From the NCBI RefSeq assembly GCF_000956535.1, contig NZ_JYIY01000070.1, positions 20,407 through 84,406 on the forward strand: a DNA stretch of 64,000 bases, given 5' to 3'. The number at the start of each line of letters is the position of its first letter. Positions within the stretch are counted from its first letter, which is position 1. Made by a program: the position numbers and the translations under genes. Origin of the DNA: Microbacterium ginsengisoli. GTDB taxonomy: Bacteria; Actinomycetota; Actinomycetes; Actinomycetales; Microbacteriaceae. Shown here piece by piece: positions 36,781 through 46,373 of this stretch. Below the pieces are notes generated by a model, which saw nothing but the letters and a program-made list of their open reading frames with translations, had not been told where the DNA came from and did not search any database.

Positions 36781-37674
36781 GTGCCTTCACACCGCCGCCT
36801 TCGCTGGGTGGCGATTCCCGTCGGGATCGCCGTGGCCGTCTCCCTCGCGGGATGCTCGCCCACCGAGCTTCACGGTTTCCTTCCCGGCTTCACGGAAGAC
36901 GGCACACCGGCCACCAACCACACCGACATGGTGGCGGCGCTCTGGGTGAACTCCTGGATCGTGCTGCTCGCGGTCGGCATCATCACGTGGGGCCTGATGC
37001 TGTGGGCGATCATCGCCTACCGCCGGCGCAAGGGGCAGACCGGCCTCCCGGTGCAGCTGCGGTACAATATGCCGATCGAGATCTTCTACACGATCGTGCC
37101 GCTCATCCTCGTGCTGGGCTTCTTCGCCTTCACGGCGCGTGACCAGAACATCCTCGAGACGCAGTACGACAACCCGCAGGTGTCGATCACGGCGATCGGC
37201 AAGCAGTGGGCGTGGGACTTCCAGTACGACGGCTCCGACCCGAAGGGTGCCGACGACGTCTGGACGATGGGCATCCAGGCCCAACCCGACGCGCAGGGGA
37301 ACATCGACCAGTCGCAGCTGCCGACCCTCTACCTCCCGGTCAACGAGACGGTGAAGATCACCCTCCAGTCGCGCGACGTCATCCACTCGTTCTGGATCGT
37401 CGACTTCCTCTACAAGAAGGACCTCTTCATCGGCAAGGACAACTCGTGGTCCTTCACTCCGACGCGCGAGGGCACCTACGCCGGGAAGTGCGCGGAGCTC
37501 TGCGGCGAGTACCACTCGATGATGCTCTTCAACGTCAAGGTCGTCAGCCAGTCCGAGTACCAGACCTACCTGGCCTCGCTGAAGACCAAGGGTCAGACCG
37601 GCCCGATCGATGCGGCGTACGACCGCCTCAACAACCTGCCGGGCACCGGCGCTTCGAGCGAGGGGAACAACTGA
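36781..37674 (+). CDS. ctaC: Cytochrome c oxidase subunit II
   Basis: 297-residue subunit of the aa3 oxidase. A lipoprotein-type signal peptide ends in the lipobox LAGC (about residues 20-23), so it is probably lipid-anchored after LspA cleavage. Two membrane helices follow (about 54-78 and 100-118), then the CuA domain with the copper-binding [12 protein letters not shown] motif near residue 238. It accepts electrons from cytochrome cc of QcrC in the bcc-aa3 supercomplex. GTG 36781 is chosen for its RBS and lipobox; the frame is open further upstream without a signal. Confidence 0.95.
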   Translation: MPSHRRLRWVAIPVGIAVAVSLAGCSPTELHGFLPGFTEDGTPATNHTDMVAALWVNSWIVLLAVGIITWGLMLWAIIAYRRRKGQTGLPVQLRYNMPIEIFYTIVPLILVLGFFAFTARDQNILETQYDNPQVSITAIGKQWAWDFQYDGSDPKGADDVWTMGIQAQPDAQGNIDQSQLPTLYLPVNETVKITLQSRDVIHSFWIVDFLYKKDLFIGKDNSWSFTPTREGTYAGKCAELCGEYHSMMLFNVKVVSQSEYQTYLASLKTKGQTGPIDAAYDRLNNLPGTGASSEGNN

Positions 37675-37675
37675 G

Positions 37676-39439
37676 ATGGCGACGACGCTTCCGCTCCAGG
37701 AGCAGGGTGCACCCCGCGCCCGCACCCTCCCTCCCCGCCAGGCGGCGCTGCTGAGCAGCTCCCGCGTGGAGGAGAAGGGCAACATCATCGTCAAGTGGGT
37801 CACCTCCACTGACCACAAGACCATCGGGTACATGTACCTGATCTCGTCGTTCATCTTCTTCCTGCTCGGCGGCGTGATGGCCCTCATCATCCGCGCCGAG
37901 CTGTTCGAGCCGGGCATGCAGATCCTTCCGACGAAGGAGCAGTACAACCAGCTCTTCACGATGCACGGCACGATCATGCTGCTGATGTTCGCGACGCCGC
38001 TGTTCGCGGGCTTCGCGAACGCGCTGCTGCCGCTGCAGATCGGCGCTCCCGACGTCGCCTTCCCGCGTCTGAACGCGTTCGCCTTCTGGCTGTTCCTGTT
38101 CGGCTCCACGATCGCCGTCAGCGGCTTCCTGACGCCGGCGGGTGCGGCATCCTTCGGATGGTTCGCCTATCAACCGCTCGCGAGTGCCTCGTTCACGCCC
38201 GGAGCCGGTGGAAATCTCTGGATGCTGGGGCTCGGCCTCAGCGGTTTCGGAACCATCCTCGGCGCGGTGAACTTCATCACCACGGTGATCACGATGCGTG
38301 CCCCGGGCATGACGATGTGGCGCATGCCGATCTTCTCGTGGAACGCGCTGATCACGAGCATCCTCGTGCTCATCGCGTTCCCCGTGCTCGCGGCCGCGAT
38401 GCTCGCCGCCGCCGCCGACCGCGTGCTCGGCGCGCACATCTACGATCCCCACAACGGCGGCGTGCTGCTGTGGCAGCACCTGTTCTGGTTCTTCGGACAC
38501 CCCGAGGTCTACATCATCGCGCTGCCGTTCTTCGGCATCGTCTCGGAGATCTTCCCCGCGTTCAGCCGCAAGCCGATCTTCGGGTACAAGACGCTGATCT
38601 ACGCGACCATCTCGATCGCGGCGCTGTCGGTCGCGGTGTGGGCGCACCACATGTACGTCACCGGTTCCGTGCTGCTGCCGTTCTTCGCGCTGATGACGAT
38701 GCTCATCGCGGTGCCGACGGGTGTGAAGATCTTCAACTGGATCGGCACGATCTGGCGCGGCTCAGTGACGTTCGAGACGCCGATGGTGTTCTCGCTCGGC
38801 TTCCTCGTCACGTTCGTGTTCGGCGGCCTGACCGGAGTCATCCTCGCGTCGCCGCCGCTCGACTTCGCGCTGTCCGACTCGTACTTCGTCATCGCGCACT
38901 TCCACTACGTCGTGTTCGGCACGGTCGTGTTCGCGATGTTCGCCGGCTTCTACTTCTGGTGGCCGAAGTGGACGGGCAAGATGCTCAACGAGCGCCTCGG
39001 GTACGTGCACTTCTGGCTGCTGTTCATCGGCTTCCACACCACGTTCCTCATCCAGCACTGGCTGGGCGTCGACGGGATGCCGCGTCGCTACGCCGACTAC
39101 TCGGCTGCCGACGGATGGACGTGGGAGAACCAGCTCTCCACGATCGGCTCGATGATCCTCGCCGTCTCCATGATCCCGTTCCTCCTGAACGTCTGGATCA
39201 CGGCGCGCAAGGCTCCGCGAGTGACCGTCAACGACCCGTGGGGCTACGGAGCGTCGCTCGAGTGGGCGACCAGCTGCCCTCCGCCGCGCCACAACTTCAC
39301 GTCGATCCCGCGCATCCGCAGCGAGCGTCCGGCGTTCGATCTCAACCACCCCGAGGCGGCGCTGCCGGTCGGTGTCGGTCCTGCGAAGGATGCACCCGAT
39401 GCCCCCGTCGTCGACCTCGCCTCCGGAGAGGTGAAGTAA
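37676..39439 (+). CDS. ctaD: Cytochrome c oxidase subunit I
   Basis: 587-residue catalytic subunit with about twelve membrane helices. Heme and CuB ligands are seen in [12 protein letters not shown] (low-spin heme His), FFGHPEVYI (CuB His and cross-linked Tyr), WAHHMYVTG (two CuB His) and HFHYVVFG (heme a3 and a His). K-channel and D-channel residues lie in the surrounding helices. ATG 37676 follows the ctaC stop by one base. It reduces O2 to water and pumps protons. Confidence 0.97.
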   Translation: MATTLPLQEQGAPRARTLPPRQAALLSSSRVEEKGNIIVKWVTSTDHKTIGYMYLISSFIFFLLGGVMALIIRAELFEPGMQILPTKEQYNQLFTMHGTIMLLMFATPLFAGFANALLPLQIGAPDVAFPRLNAFAFWLFLFGSTIAVSGFLTPAGAASFGWFAYQPLASASFTPGAGGNLWMLGLGLSGFGTILGAVNFITTVITMRAPGMTMWRMPIFSWNALITSILVLIAFPVLAAAMLAAAADRVLGAHIYDPHNGGVLLWQHLFWFFGHPEVYIIALPFFGIVSEIFPAFSRKPIFGYKTLIYATISIAALSVAVWAHHMYVTGSVLLPFFALMTMLIAVPTGVKIFNWIGTIWRGSVTFETPMVFSLGFLVTFVFGGLTGVILASPPLDFALSDSYFVIAHFHYVVFGTVVFAMFAGFYFWWPKWTGKMLNERLGYVHFWLLFIGFHTTFLIQHWLGVDGMPRRYADYSAADGWTWENQLSTIGSMILAVSMIPFLLNVWITARKAPRVTVNDPWGYGASLEWATSCPPPRHNFTSIPRIRSERPAFDLNHPEAALPVGVGPAKDAPDAPVVDLASGEVK

Positions 39440-39442
39440 CCC

Positions 39443-39877
39443 ATGAAGACCAACGTCGGACTGTGGTGGCTGCTCGTCGGCTTCTTCCTGTTCATCACGA
39501 TCGTCTACACCGGCTGGAACATCCTGGCCCACCCCCAGCTGCCGTGGTACAACGCGGTCGAGTGGGTCGGTTCGGTCGCGCTGCTGTTCGCGAGCGCCAT
39601 GGCTGCCATGATCGCCTTCTACACGCAGCGCGTGCTCAAGGCTCAGGGCGGCGACCTGCCCGAGGACCGGCTGACCGCCGACATCGACGACGGCGACCCC
39701 GAGATCGGCGAGTTCAGCCCCTGGTCGTGGTGGCCCATCGTCCTCGCGGCGTCCGGTGCGATCGCCGTCATCGGTCTCGCGGTCGGCAGCTGGATGGTGC
39801 CGGTCGGGTTCGCAGTGTTCCTGGTCGCCATCGTGGGCTGGGTCTACGAGTACTACCGCGGCTACTTCGCGCGCTGA
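39443..39877 (+). CDS. ctaF: Cytochrome c oxidase subunit IV (actinobacterial)
   Basis: 144-residue actinobacterial subunit IV. Four membrane helices lie at about 8-27, 39-57, 91-108 and 112-133, with the conserved N-terminal MKTNVGLWWLLVGFFLF and the central acidic DGDPEIGEFSPWSWWP. It stabilises the bcc-aa3 supercomplex and is found only with actinobacterial ctaC/ctaD. It starts 3 bases after ctaD. Confidence 0.95.
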   Translation: MKTNVGLWWLLVGFFLFITIVYTGWNILAHPQLPWYNAVEWVGSVALLFASAMAAMIAFYTQRVLKAQGGDLPEDRLTADIDDGDPEIGEFSPWSWWPIVLAASGAIAVIGLAVGSWMVPVGFAVFLVAIVGWVYEYYRGYFAR

Positions 39878-39882
39878 GGTCC

Positions 39883-40680
39883 ATGGCACTGCGTTTCGAC
39901 GCGGCCGCGGCCTCTGACATCGGCCCGCATCGGTCGACGAATCAGGATGCGGCGTACGCGTCGGCGTGGGCGGCTCTGGTCGCCGACGGCGTCGGCGGCG
40001 GCCCGTCCGGCGACCTGGCCTCGGCGGCCCTCGTGCATCGTGTCGTTGCGGGAGGACCGTCGGCTGCTGCGGAGCCCCAGCGCCTCGCCGACCATCTCAG
40101 GGTGGCGAACTGGGACCTGCGCGCCCATGTGGAGCGCGAGCCGAAGCTCGCGGGGATGGCCACGACGTTCACGGGGGTCTTCGCAGCTGCGGACGGCTCG
40201 GTGCTGCTCGCACATTCCGGCGACTCCCGGGCCTACCTGCTGCGAGACGGCGAGCTGTCCCAGCAGACCAGGGACGACTCGTACGTGCAGGCGCTGGTCG
40301 ACCACGGCGTGATCTCGGCATCGGATGCCTCGACGCACCCTCGCCGCAACCTCATCACCGCGTCGTTCGCGGGAGCCGAGGGGGACGCTGCGGCGATCGG
40401 CGAGCTCGACCCCCGCGAGGGCGACCGCTGGCTGCTGTGCAGCGACGGTCTGAGTGACTACGTCCCGATGGACGACGTCGTACGCGTCCTGCGGACGAGT
40501 GCATCACCCCGCGCAGCGGCGGACGCGCTCGTCGCCCTCGCGCTCGAGGCGGGCACGATGGACAACGTCACCGCGGTGGTGTGCGACATCCATCTCGACG
40601 AGCCGTCGCCCGCGCGGGAGGGCTCTTTCGTGGGAGCGGCCGCCGAGCGCTTCCAGGAAGGATTGGATGCCGCGGGCTGA
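39883..40680 (+). CDS. PP2C family serine/threonine protein phosphatase
   Basis: 265-residue metal-dependent phosphatase. PP2C motifs are ASDIGPHRSTNQDA (residues about 10-23), VADGVGGGPSGDLAS, AHSGDSRAYLLRDGELSQQT and CSDGLSDYV with Asp metal ligands. There is no membrane helix, unlike mycobacterial PstP, so it is cytosolic. It starts 5 bases after ctaF and may be co-transcribed with the oxidase genes. It is a candidate to reverse phosphorylation by the PASTA kinase 36 kb away, but a dedicated PstP homologue may exist elsewhere. Confidence 0.88.
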   Translation: MALRFDAAAASDIGPHRSTNQDAAYASAWAALVADGVGGGPSGDLASAALVHRVVAGGPSAAAEPQRLADHLRVANWDLRAHVEREPKLAGMATTFTGVFAAADGSVLLAHSGDSRAYLLRDGELSQQTRDDSYVQALVDHGVISASDASTHPRRNLITASFAGAEGDAAAIGELDPREGDRWLLCSDGLSDYVPMDDVVRVLRTSASPRAAADALVALALEAGTMDNVTAVVCDIHLDEPSPAREGSFVGAAAERFQEGLDAAG

Positions 40681-40688
40681 TCGCTCGC

Positions 40689-41102
40689 TCACCCGACCGG
40701 CGCGCGCACGACCATGACCAGCGGGTCGAACGTGCGCGGGAGCGGCCCCTCGTCGTTCTCGACCGGCTGCCCCTCCCGGACCCAGTACTCGTAGCCGCCG
40801 ATCATCTCCCGCACCTCGTAGCCGAGCGCCGCGAACTCGCGGGCGCCCCGCACGCCGGCGTTGCAGCCGGGGCTCCAGCAGTAGACGACCACGGGTGTGT
40901 CGAGGGGGATCTCCTGCCGCGCCCGATCGGCGATCTGGCGATAGGGGATGTGCACGGCTCCGGTGACGCGCCCTTGCTGCCAGGCCTCGTCGCCTCGTAC
41001 GTCGACGAGGACGAACCGCTCGCCGGCGCGCTGCGCCGCGTAGACGTCGGAGGGATCGGTCTCATGGCGGAGGCGGGCGTCGAAGTAGTCCGTGCTGGTC
41101 AT
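40689..41102 (-). CDS. Rhodanese-like domain protein
   Basis: 137-residue single-domain rhodanese. Motifs are FVLVDVRGDEAWQQGRVTGAVHIPY (about 30-54) and the active-site loop VVVYCWSPGCNAG with Cys at about 75. The loop is longer than the usual six residues and has a second Cys. Probable sulfur-transfer enzyme or sulfur carrier; partner unknown. ATG 41102 with minus-strand TACGGT six bases upstream indicates a leaderless start. Convergent with the PP2C gene. Confidence 0.87.
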   Translation of the reverse strand: MTSTDYFDARLRHETDPSDVYAAQRAGERFVLVDVRGDEAWQQGRVTGAVHIPYRQIADRARQEIPLDTPVVVYCWSPGCNAGVRGAREFAALGYEVREMIGGYEYWVREGQPVENDEGPLPRTFDPLVMVVRAPVG

Positions 41103-41108
41103 GGTCCG

Positions 41109-41114
41109 ACCGTA
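41109..41114 (-). promoter_or_regulatory. -10 element of a leaderless promoter for the rhodanese gene
   Basis: Minus-strand TACGGT, 6 bases, ATG 41102. Confidence 0.45.
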
Positions 41115-41310
41115 CCGAGCTGGGAGGTGCGCGCCCAGTCGCGGGTCCGCCACGGGGCGGCGGATTCGCGCCAGAGCAGACATGAGGGAACTCTCATGTG
41201 CGGCGGGTGGCCGCGGCATCCCCTCCGCGTTACCGTCAAAGCTGAAAGGCCATTCAGGTGTCGATGGTGACACCGTGACGGGACGACGACGTCCCAGTGA
41301 AGGAGATGCC

Positions 41311-42582
41311 ATGCGCGCATCCACGCCCCCTCCCACCCGTCGACGCGGGAGTCTCGCCACCCTCACCGCGGCACTCGCGGCCGCCGTGCTCGTATCCGTG
41401 GGCCTCGTCGCGGCATCCGCCCCGCCCGCCCGTGCCGCGTCAGGGACCTGGTCGACCGAGACCATCGCGGGCATGTCGGTGCGCCTCTATACGCCCGCCA
41501 CGGCCGCCACCGCCGGAGCCGGACGCGCGCTGATGATCAGCCTGCACGGCTGCGTGCAGAAGGCCGCCGACCTGCAGCAGAACGGCAACTGGACCGCCAC
41601 CGCCGACCGCTACGGCATGGTCGTGGCACTGCCCGACGCGCCGAACGGGGGAGTCGTGCTCGGCTGCTGGGACTATTACGACACGAACCACTCCTCGAGC
41701 GCGCCGGCCCGCCACGACGACAACCTGCTCTCGCTCGCCCAGACGCTGTCGGCACGTGCCGCGCTCGGCATCGACCCGGCGCAGGTGTACATCTCGGGGC
41801 TGTCGTCCGGCGGTGGCGAGACGATGGTGATGGGTTGCCTCTTCCCACAGGTCTTCGCAGGTGTCGGCATCAACGCGGGCCCGACGGTGGGCACCACGTC
41901 GAGCCAGATCGGTTCCGTCGCCACGACGCAGGCCCAGGCGACCCAGACGTGCCGTGCGTTCGCGGGAACGGGAACGGCAGGCTTCGCGACGCAGCTCGCC
42001 TCGATCGTCTACGGCAGCAACGACACCACGGTGGCTCCCGGTTACGACACGCTCAACGGGCAGGTGCTCGCCGGAATCTACGGAGCGAGCCAGACCTCGA
42101 CGTTCTCGCTTGCGGGCCTCGCCGGTACGAACACGCAGGGAAGCGGCACCCTGTTCAGCGATGGGACGGGGCCGCGCGTCTCGGTGATCCAGAACACCGG
42201 GCTCGGACACAACTGGCCGGCCGGCGCCGGCTCGGGAGGGACGTACATCTCGGCCAACAGCATCGACTACCCCGCCTACGTCACCTCGTTCTTCTTCGCC
42301 AACAACCGCCGCATCGATCGGTCGGCCACCCCGACTCCGACACCGTCGCCCACCGGGTCTGCGACGCCCACGCCCACCCCGACGCCAATCGATGGTTCGT
42401 GCGTCACCGCGACGAACGCCGCCCACAAGGCGGCCGGACGCGCGACGAGCTACGGGGTGAACCCCTACAACCCGTACTACGCCCTCGGCTCGCTGGCATA
42501 CATGGGACAGGGTGATGCGACGACCACCTCGCTGCAGCGGCAGTCGGCGACATCCTGGACCGTCGTCGCCACCTGCGGCTGA
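41311..42582 (+). CDS. Secreted esterase, PHB depolymerase family
   Basis: 423-residue exported alpha/beta hydrolase of the LpqC/PHB-depolymerase family. The signal peptide spans about residues 1-44 (ARA-ASG). Catalytic features are the oxyanion segment LMISLHGCVQKAADLQ, nucleophile Ser in SGLSSGGGE (GxSxGG), Asp in YGSNDTTVAPG and His in GLGHNWPAG. A Thr/Pro/Ser linker (TPTPTPSPTGSATPTPTPTP type) joins a 55-residue C-terminal module (SCVTATNAAHKAAGRATSYG..), perhaps substrate-binding. It acts outside the cell on a polyester or on acetyl/feruloyl esters of polysaccharides; which one is not determined. RBS AAGGAG precedes the ATG. Confidence 0.87.
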   Translation: MRASTPPPTRRRGSLATLTAALAAAVLVSVGLVAASAPPARAASGTWSTETIAGMSVRLYTPATAATAGAGRALMISLHGCVQKAADLQQNGNWTATADRYGMVVALPDAPNGGVVLGCWDYYDTNHSSSAPARHDDNLLSLAQTLSARAALGIDPAQVYISGLSSGGGETMVMGCLFPQVFAGVGINAGPTVGTTSSQIGSVATTQAQATQTCRAFAGTGTAGFATQLASIVYGSNDTTVAPGYDTLNGQVLAGIYGASQTSTFSLAGLAGTNTQGSGTLFSDGTGPRVSVIQNTGLGHNWPAGAGSGGTYISANSIDYPAYVTSFFFANNRRIDRSATPTPTPSPTGSATPTPTPTPIDGSCVTATNAAHKAAGRATSYGVNPYNPYYALGSLAYMGQGDATTTSLQRQSATSWTVVATCG

Positions 42583-42595
42583 GGCATCCGCACCG

Positions 42596-42639
42596 ACGGC
42601 GAGGGCCCCGGGACCGCATGGTCCCGGGGCCCTCGCCGT
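42596..42639. terminator. Strong bidirectional terminator between the esterase and qcrB
   Basis: Perfect 20-bp stem (begins ACGGCGAGGGCCCCGGGACC) with a GCAT loop, centred between two convergent genes. No T tract on the plus strand. Confidence 0.75.
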
Positions 42640-42648
42640 GCCCGAAGG

Positions 42649-44445
42649 CTACTTCTTGGGGTTCTCGTCGTCTTCCGCGAGGACCGAGGTCGGTCGAGCG
42701 GGGATCTCGCCGTGCTGCTCGTCAGCGGGGCGCAGCGGCGCCTCCGGGTGACCGGCACGCTCGTGCGAGGCCTGGATCTCGGCGTCCTCCTCGTGCGCGA
42801 GGTGCTCGAGCTCGTGGTGCTGATGCGCCACCGCCTCCTCGAGCTCGGTCTGGGTGACGGGCGCGAGCCGGTCCTCGAAGAACCAGCGCGACAGCGACGC
42901 ACGGAACTTCTCGTGCCACGGTATCTGGCCCTGAGCGTTGGGACGCACCACCAGCGGCGCGGCCGTCTCGTAGCCCACGAGCTTCCAGCGCTCGTAATCG
43001 TCGAGCGGCTGGTGCACCTCGATGAACTCACCACCGGGGAGGCGGACGATTCGTCCGGACTCGTAGCCGTGGAGAGCGATCTCGCGGTCCTTCTTCTGCA
43101 GCGCGATGCAGGTGCGCTTCGTGACGAAGTACACGAGGATCGGGCCGAGGATCAGCAGCGCCTGGAGGGTGTGGATGACCCCCTCCATCGTGAGGGAGAA
43201 GTGCGTTGCGATGAGGTCGGAGGATGCCGCTGCCCACAGCACCGCGTAGAACGTCACACCCGCCGCGCCGATCGCCGTACGGGTCGCCGCGTTGCGGGGA
43301 CGCTGAGCGATGTGGTGCTCGCGCTTGTCGCCGGTGATCCACGCCTCGATGAAGGGGTAGATGGCGACGAGCACGATGAAGACCACCAGCACCAGCAGCG
43401 GCAGGATGATGTTGAACGACCAGGTGCGGTCGAGCCAGACGAACTCGAGGTGCGGCGGCACGAGACGCAGGGCGCCGTCGGCGAAGCCGATGTACCAGTC
43501 GGGCTGCGTGCCGGCCGACACGGGGGAGGGGTCGTACGGTCCGTAGTTCCAGATCGGGTTGATCGTGAACAGGGAGGCGATCAGCACGATCACGCCGAAC
43601 GTGATGAAGAAGAACCCGCCCATCTTCGACGCGTACACCGGAAGCATCGGGAAGCCCACCACGTTGGAGTTCGTGCGTGCGGGGCCGGCGAACTGGGTGT
43701 GCTTGTTGATGATCATGAGCACGAGGTGCAGCGCCAGCAGACCCACCAGGATCGCCGGCAGCAGCAGGATGTGCAGCGTGTAGAGGCGTCCGACGATCGC
43801 CTCGCCCGGGAACTCGCCGCCGAACAGCAGGAACGAGATCCACGTGCCGATGAGGGGGATGCCCTTCACCATGCCGTCGATGATGCGCAGACCGTTGCCC
43901 GAGAGCAGGTCGTCGGGGAGCGAGTAGCCGGTGAAGCCCTCGCCCATCGCCAGGACGAACAGGATGAATCCGATCACCCAGTTCAGCTCGCGGGGCTTGC
44001 GGAACGCCCCGGTGAAGAACACGCGCAGCATGTGCACGCCGATACCGGCGATGAACACGAGTGCTGCCCAGTGGTGGATCTGTCGGACCAGCAGACCGCC
44101 GCGCACGTCGAACGAGATGTGCAACGTCGAATCCAGCGCCGCGGACATCGAGATGCCCTTCAGCGGGATGTAGCTGCCGTTGTAGTGCACTTCGGCCATC
44201 GACGCCTGGAAGAAGAACGTCAGGAAGGTGCCGGACAGCAGCACCACCACGAAGCTCCACAGCGCGATCTCGCCGAGCATGAACGACCAGTGGTCGGGGA
44301 AGATCTTGCGACCGAGCTCCTTGACGAGGCCCGACAGGCTCGTGCGCTCGTCGATGTAGTTCGCCGCGGCGCCGACGAAGCGGCCGCCCAGAGGCTTCTC
44401 CTTGGATTCCGCCTGGAACTCAGTGGTTGCGGATGCGGTGCTCAA
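42649..44445 (-). CDS. qcrB: Cytochrome bc1 complex cytochrome b subunit
   Basis: 598-residue menaquinol-oxidising subunit. Heme-ligand histidines sit in RQIHHWAALVFIAGIGVHML and LYTLHILLLPAILVGLLALHL. An actinobacterial C-terminal extension (about 50 residues beyond the usual helices, rich in His/Glu: HQHHELEHLAHEED) is present. It forms the bcc-aa3 supercomplex with QcrA, QcrC and CtaCDEF. Its start overlaps the qcrA stop by 4 bases. Confidence 0.96.
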   Translation of the reverse strand: MSTASATTEFQAESKEKPLGGRFVGAAANYIDERTSLSGLVKELGRKIFPDHWSFMLGEIALWSFVVVLLSGTFLTFFFQASMAEVHYNGSYIPLKGISMSAALDSTLHISFDVRGGLLVRQIHHWAALVFIAGIGVHMLRVFFTGAFRKPRELNWVIGFILFVLAMGEGFTGYSLPDDLLSGNGLRIIDGMVKGIPLIGTWISFLLFGGEFPGEAIVGRLYTLHILLLPAILVGLLALHLVLMIINKHTQFAGPARTNSNVVGFPMLPVYASKMGGFFFITFGVIVLIASLFTINPIWNYGPYDPSPVSAGTQPDWYIGFADGALRLVPPHLEFVWLDRTWSFNIILPLLVLVVFIVLVAIYPFIEAWITGDKREHHIAQRPRNAATRTAIGAAGVTFYAVLWAAASSDLIATHFSLTMEGVIHTLQALLILGPILVYFVTKRTCIALQKKDREIALHGYESGRIVRLPGGEFIEVHQPLDDYERWKLVGYETAAPLVVRPNAQGQIPWHEKFRASLSRWFFEDRLAPVTQTELEEAVAHQHHELEHLAHEEDAEIQASHERAGHPEAPLRPADEQHGEIPARPTSVLAEDDENPKK

Positions 44446-45500
44446 TGACGCTCCCAGAAGCTCGGGCCGACGGGTTCGTGGAAGTCGCTCTGCGCGACGA
44501 TGTAGCCCTCGCTGTCGACGGCGATCGGCAGCTGCGGCAGCGGACGCGCCGCCGGGCCGAAGATCACCGCGGCGCCGTTCGACACGTCGAACTGCGACTG
44601 GTGGCAGGGGCAGAGCAGGTGATGCGTGAGCTGCTCGTACAGCGCGACGGGGCAGCCGACGTGCGTGCAGACCTTGGAGTACGCGACGATGCCGTCGTAC
44701 GACCAGGACTTGCGGTCATCGGCCTCGTGCAGCTGGTCGAGCGGAAGGCGCATGAGGAGCACGATCGCCTTGGCCTTCTCGTCGAGGTAGCCGTCGGCGT
44801 GCGACAGCTGTGCGAGGGGCTCGGGAATGACGTGGAAGGCGGAGCCGATGGTGACATCCGACGCCTTGATCGGAACGCCGCTCGGGTCGTGCGCCAGACG
44901 CATGCCCTGCTTCCACATGGTGTGGCTGAGGGCCTCCACCGGGTCGACGTCCTGAGGTGCGAGCCCGCGGAAGAGGGTGATGCCCGGCAGGATCGAGGCG
45001 ATGACGGCGGCGAACAGCGAGTTGCGGATCATCGCGCGTCGGCCGAAGCCGGACTCCTCGTTCGCGGCAGCGAACGCGGCGACCGCGCCCTCGCGCGTCG
45101 TGTCGCGACCGCGCGTGGCGTGACGGGGCTCGATGTGCTCCTTGTCCGACATGATCGCCTTAGACCAGTGGATCGCGCCGATGCCGATCGCGAGCAGGGC
45201 GAGGGCGATGCCGAGGCCGACGAAGAGGTTGTTGTCGCGCACCGCGATGAGCGAGTGGTCTTCGATCGGGAAGAGCATGTACGCCGCGATGGCCCAGATG
45301 GAGCCGGCGAGCGACAGGTAGAACAGGATGTAGACCGTGCGGACGGCCCGCTTCAGCGCGGCCGGGTCCTTGTCGGTCATCCGCTCACGGTGCGGCGGGA
45401 GGCCCGGGTTGGTCACCGGGTCCGTCTCGGCCACGGCGAGACCGCTCGACGGCTTCCAGGAAGCCCTCTCGTGCTCGAGCGGATCGACCTCGTGTGCCAT
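44442..45500 (-). CDS. qcrA: Cytochrome bc1 complex Rieske iron-sulfur subunit
   Basis: 352-residue Rieske protein with three N-terminal membrane helices (about 55-75, 85-105 and 155-175), as in other actinobacteria. The 2Fe-2S motif is CTHVGCPVALYEQ and CPCHQSQFD near residues 275-305. It transfers electrons from menaquinol to the diheme cytochrome cc. The gene is the middle one of qcrC-qcrA-qcrB. Confidence 0.96.
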   Translation of the reverse strand: MAHEVDPLEHERASWKPSSGLAVAETDPVTNPGLPPHRERMTDKDPAALKRAVRTVYILFYLSLAGSIWAIAAYMLFPIEDHSLIAVRDNNLFVGLGIALALLAIGIGAIHWSKAIMSDKEHIEPRHATRGRDTTREGAVAAFAAANEESGFGRRAMIRNSLFAAVIASILPGITLFRGLAPQDVDPVEALSHTMWKQGMRLAHDPSGVPIKASDVTIGSAFHVIPEPLAQLSHADGYLDEKAKAIVLLMRLPLDQLHEADDRKSWSYDGIVAYSKVCTHVGCPVALYEQLTHHLLCPCHQSQFDVSNGAAVIFGPAARPLPQLPIAVDSEGYIVAQSDFHEPVGPSFWERH

Positions 45501-45544
45501 GGTGCTCCTCGTACGTTACGTCTGCTGTGCTGTGTTGGTGCGGG

Positions 45545-46357
45545 TCAGTTGGACTTCGCGGTGATCCACACCGTGATGGCGATCAGGGCGCCGATTCCGA
45601 AGATCCAGATGAACAGACCCTCAGAGACCGGGCCGAGCCCGCCCAGGTCGTAGCCGCCCGGCGAGTCGTTCTGCTGCAGGTAGAGCAGGGCGGAGATGAT
45701 GTCGCGCTTGTCCTCGGGGCTCAGGTTCATGTTGTTGAACACCGGCATGTTCTGCGGTCCCGTGACCATGGCCGCGTACATGTTGAGCGCCGTCGTGGAG
45801 TGCAGGCTCGGGGCGTACTTGCCCTCGGTGAGCGCGCCGCCGGCACCGGCCACGTTGTGGCACATGGCGCAGTTGATGCGGAACAGTTCCGCGCCGTGCG
45901 CGACATCGCCCTGACCGTCGAGGATCTGCGACTCGGGGTAGGTGGGGCCGGGGGAGACCGACTGCACATAGGCCGCGAGGGCTGCGATCTCGTCGTCGGT
46001 GAACTGCACCGGCTTCTGCGGAGCCTGCGGCGAGTTGGCCTGCATGGGCATGCGGCCGGTCGAGACCTGGAAGTGCACGGCGAGCTCGCCGACGCCGAGC
46101 AGCGACGGTCCGTTCGCGGTGCCCTGGAGGTCGAGACCGTGGCAGGTGGCGCAGTTCGCCTGGAAGAGCTTCTTGCCGTCGTCGACGGTGAGGGTCGACG
46201 CCTTGGTGCTCGTGCTCGTCTGGTCGGTGGTCGCGGCGACGGCTGCCGAGGCGCCGGCGTAGATGCCGCCGGTCAGCAGGAGTCCGATTCCGATCAGCGC
46301 GGCAGCGGCCAGGGGGCTGCGACGGCCTGCTTTGCGGGGCTTGGGGGTACGTGCCAT
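45545..46357 (-). CDS. qcrC: Cytochrome bc1 complex diheme cytochrome c subunit
   Basis: 270-residue cytochrome cc. An N-terminal membrane segment (AAAALIGIGLLLTGGIYAG) precedes two c-type heme sites (CATCHGLDLQG and CAMCHNVAGAG), and a C-terminal helix (GLFIWIFGIGALIAITVWI) anchors the protein. Having two CxxCH motifs is the actinobacterial signature; it replaces soluble cytochrome c and passes electrons straight to CuA of CtaC. Confidence 0.96.
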   Translation of the reverse strand: MARTPKPRKAGRRSPLAAAALIGIGLLLTGGIYAGASAAVAATTDQTSTSTKASTLTVDDGKKLFQANCATCHGLDLQGTANGPSLLGVGELAVHFQVSTGRMPMQANSPQAPQKPVQFTDDEIAALAAYVQSVSPGPTYPESQILDGQGDVAHGAELFRINCAMCHNVAGAGGALTEGKYAPSLHSTTALNMYAAMVTGPQNMPVFNNMNLSPEDKRDIISALLYLQQNDSPGGYDLGGLGPVSEGLFIWIFGIGALIAITVWITAKSN

Positions 46358-46373
46358 GAAGGTGCCGCTCCAG

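Noticed and set aside
42340..42400. Tandem ACCCCGAC/CGCCCAC-type repeats in the esterase linker, and similar ones at 59640-59710
   Set aside because: They are Thr/Pro/Ser linker coding repeats typical of secreted actinobacterial enzymes, not a repeat element.
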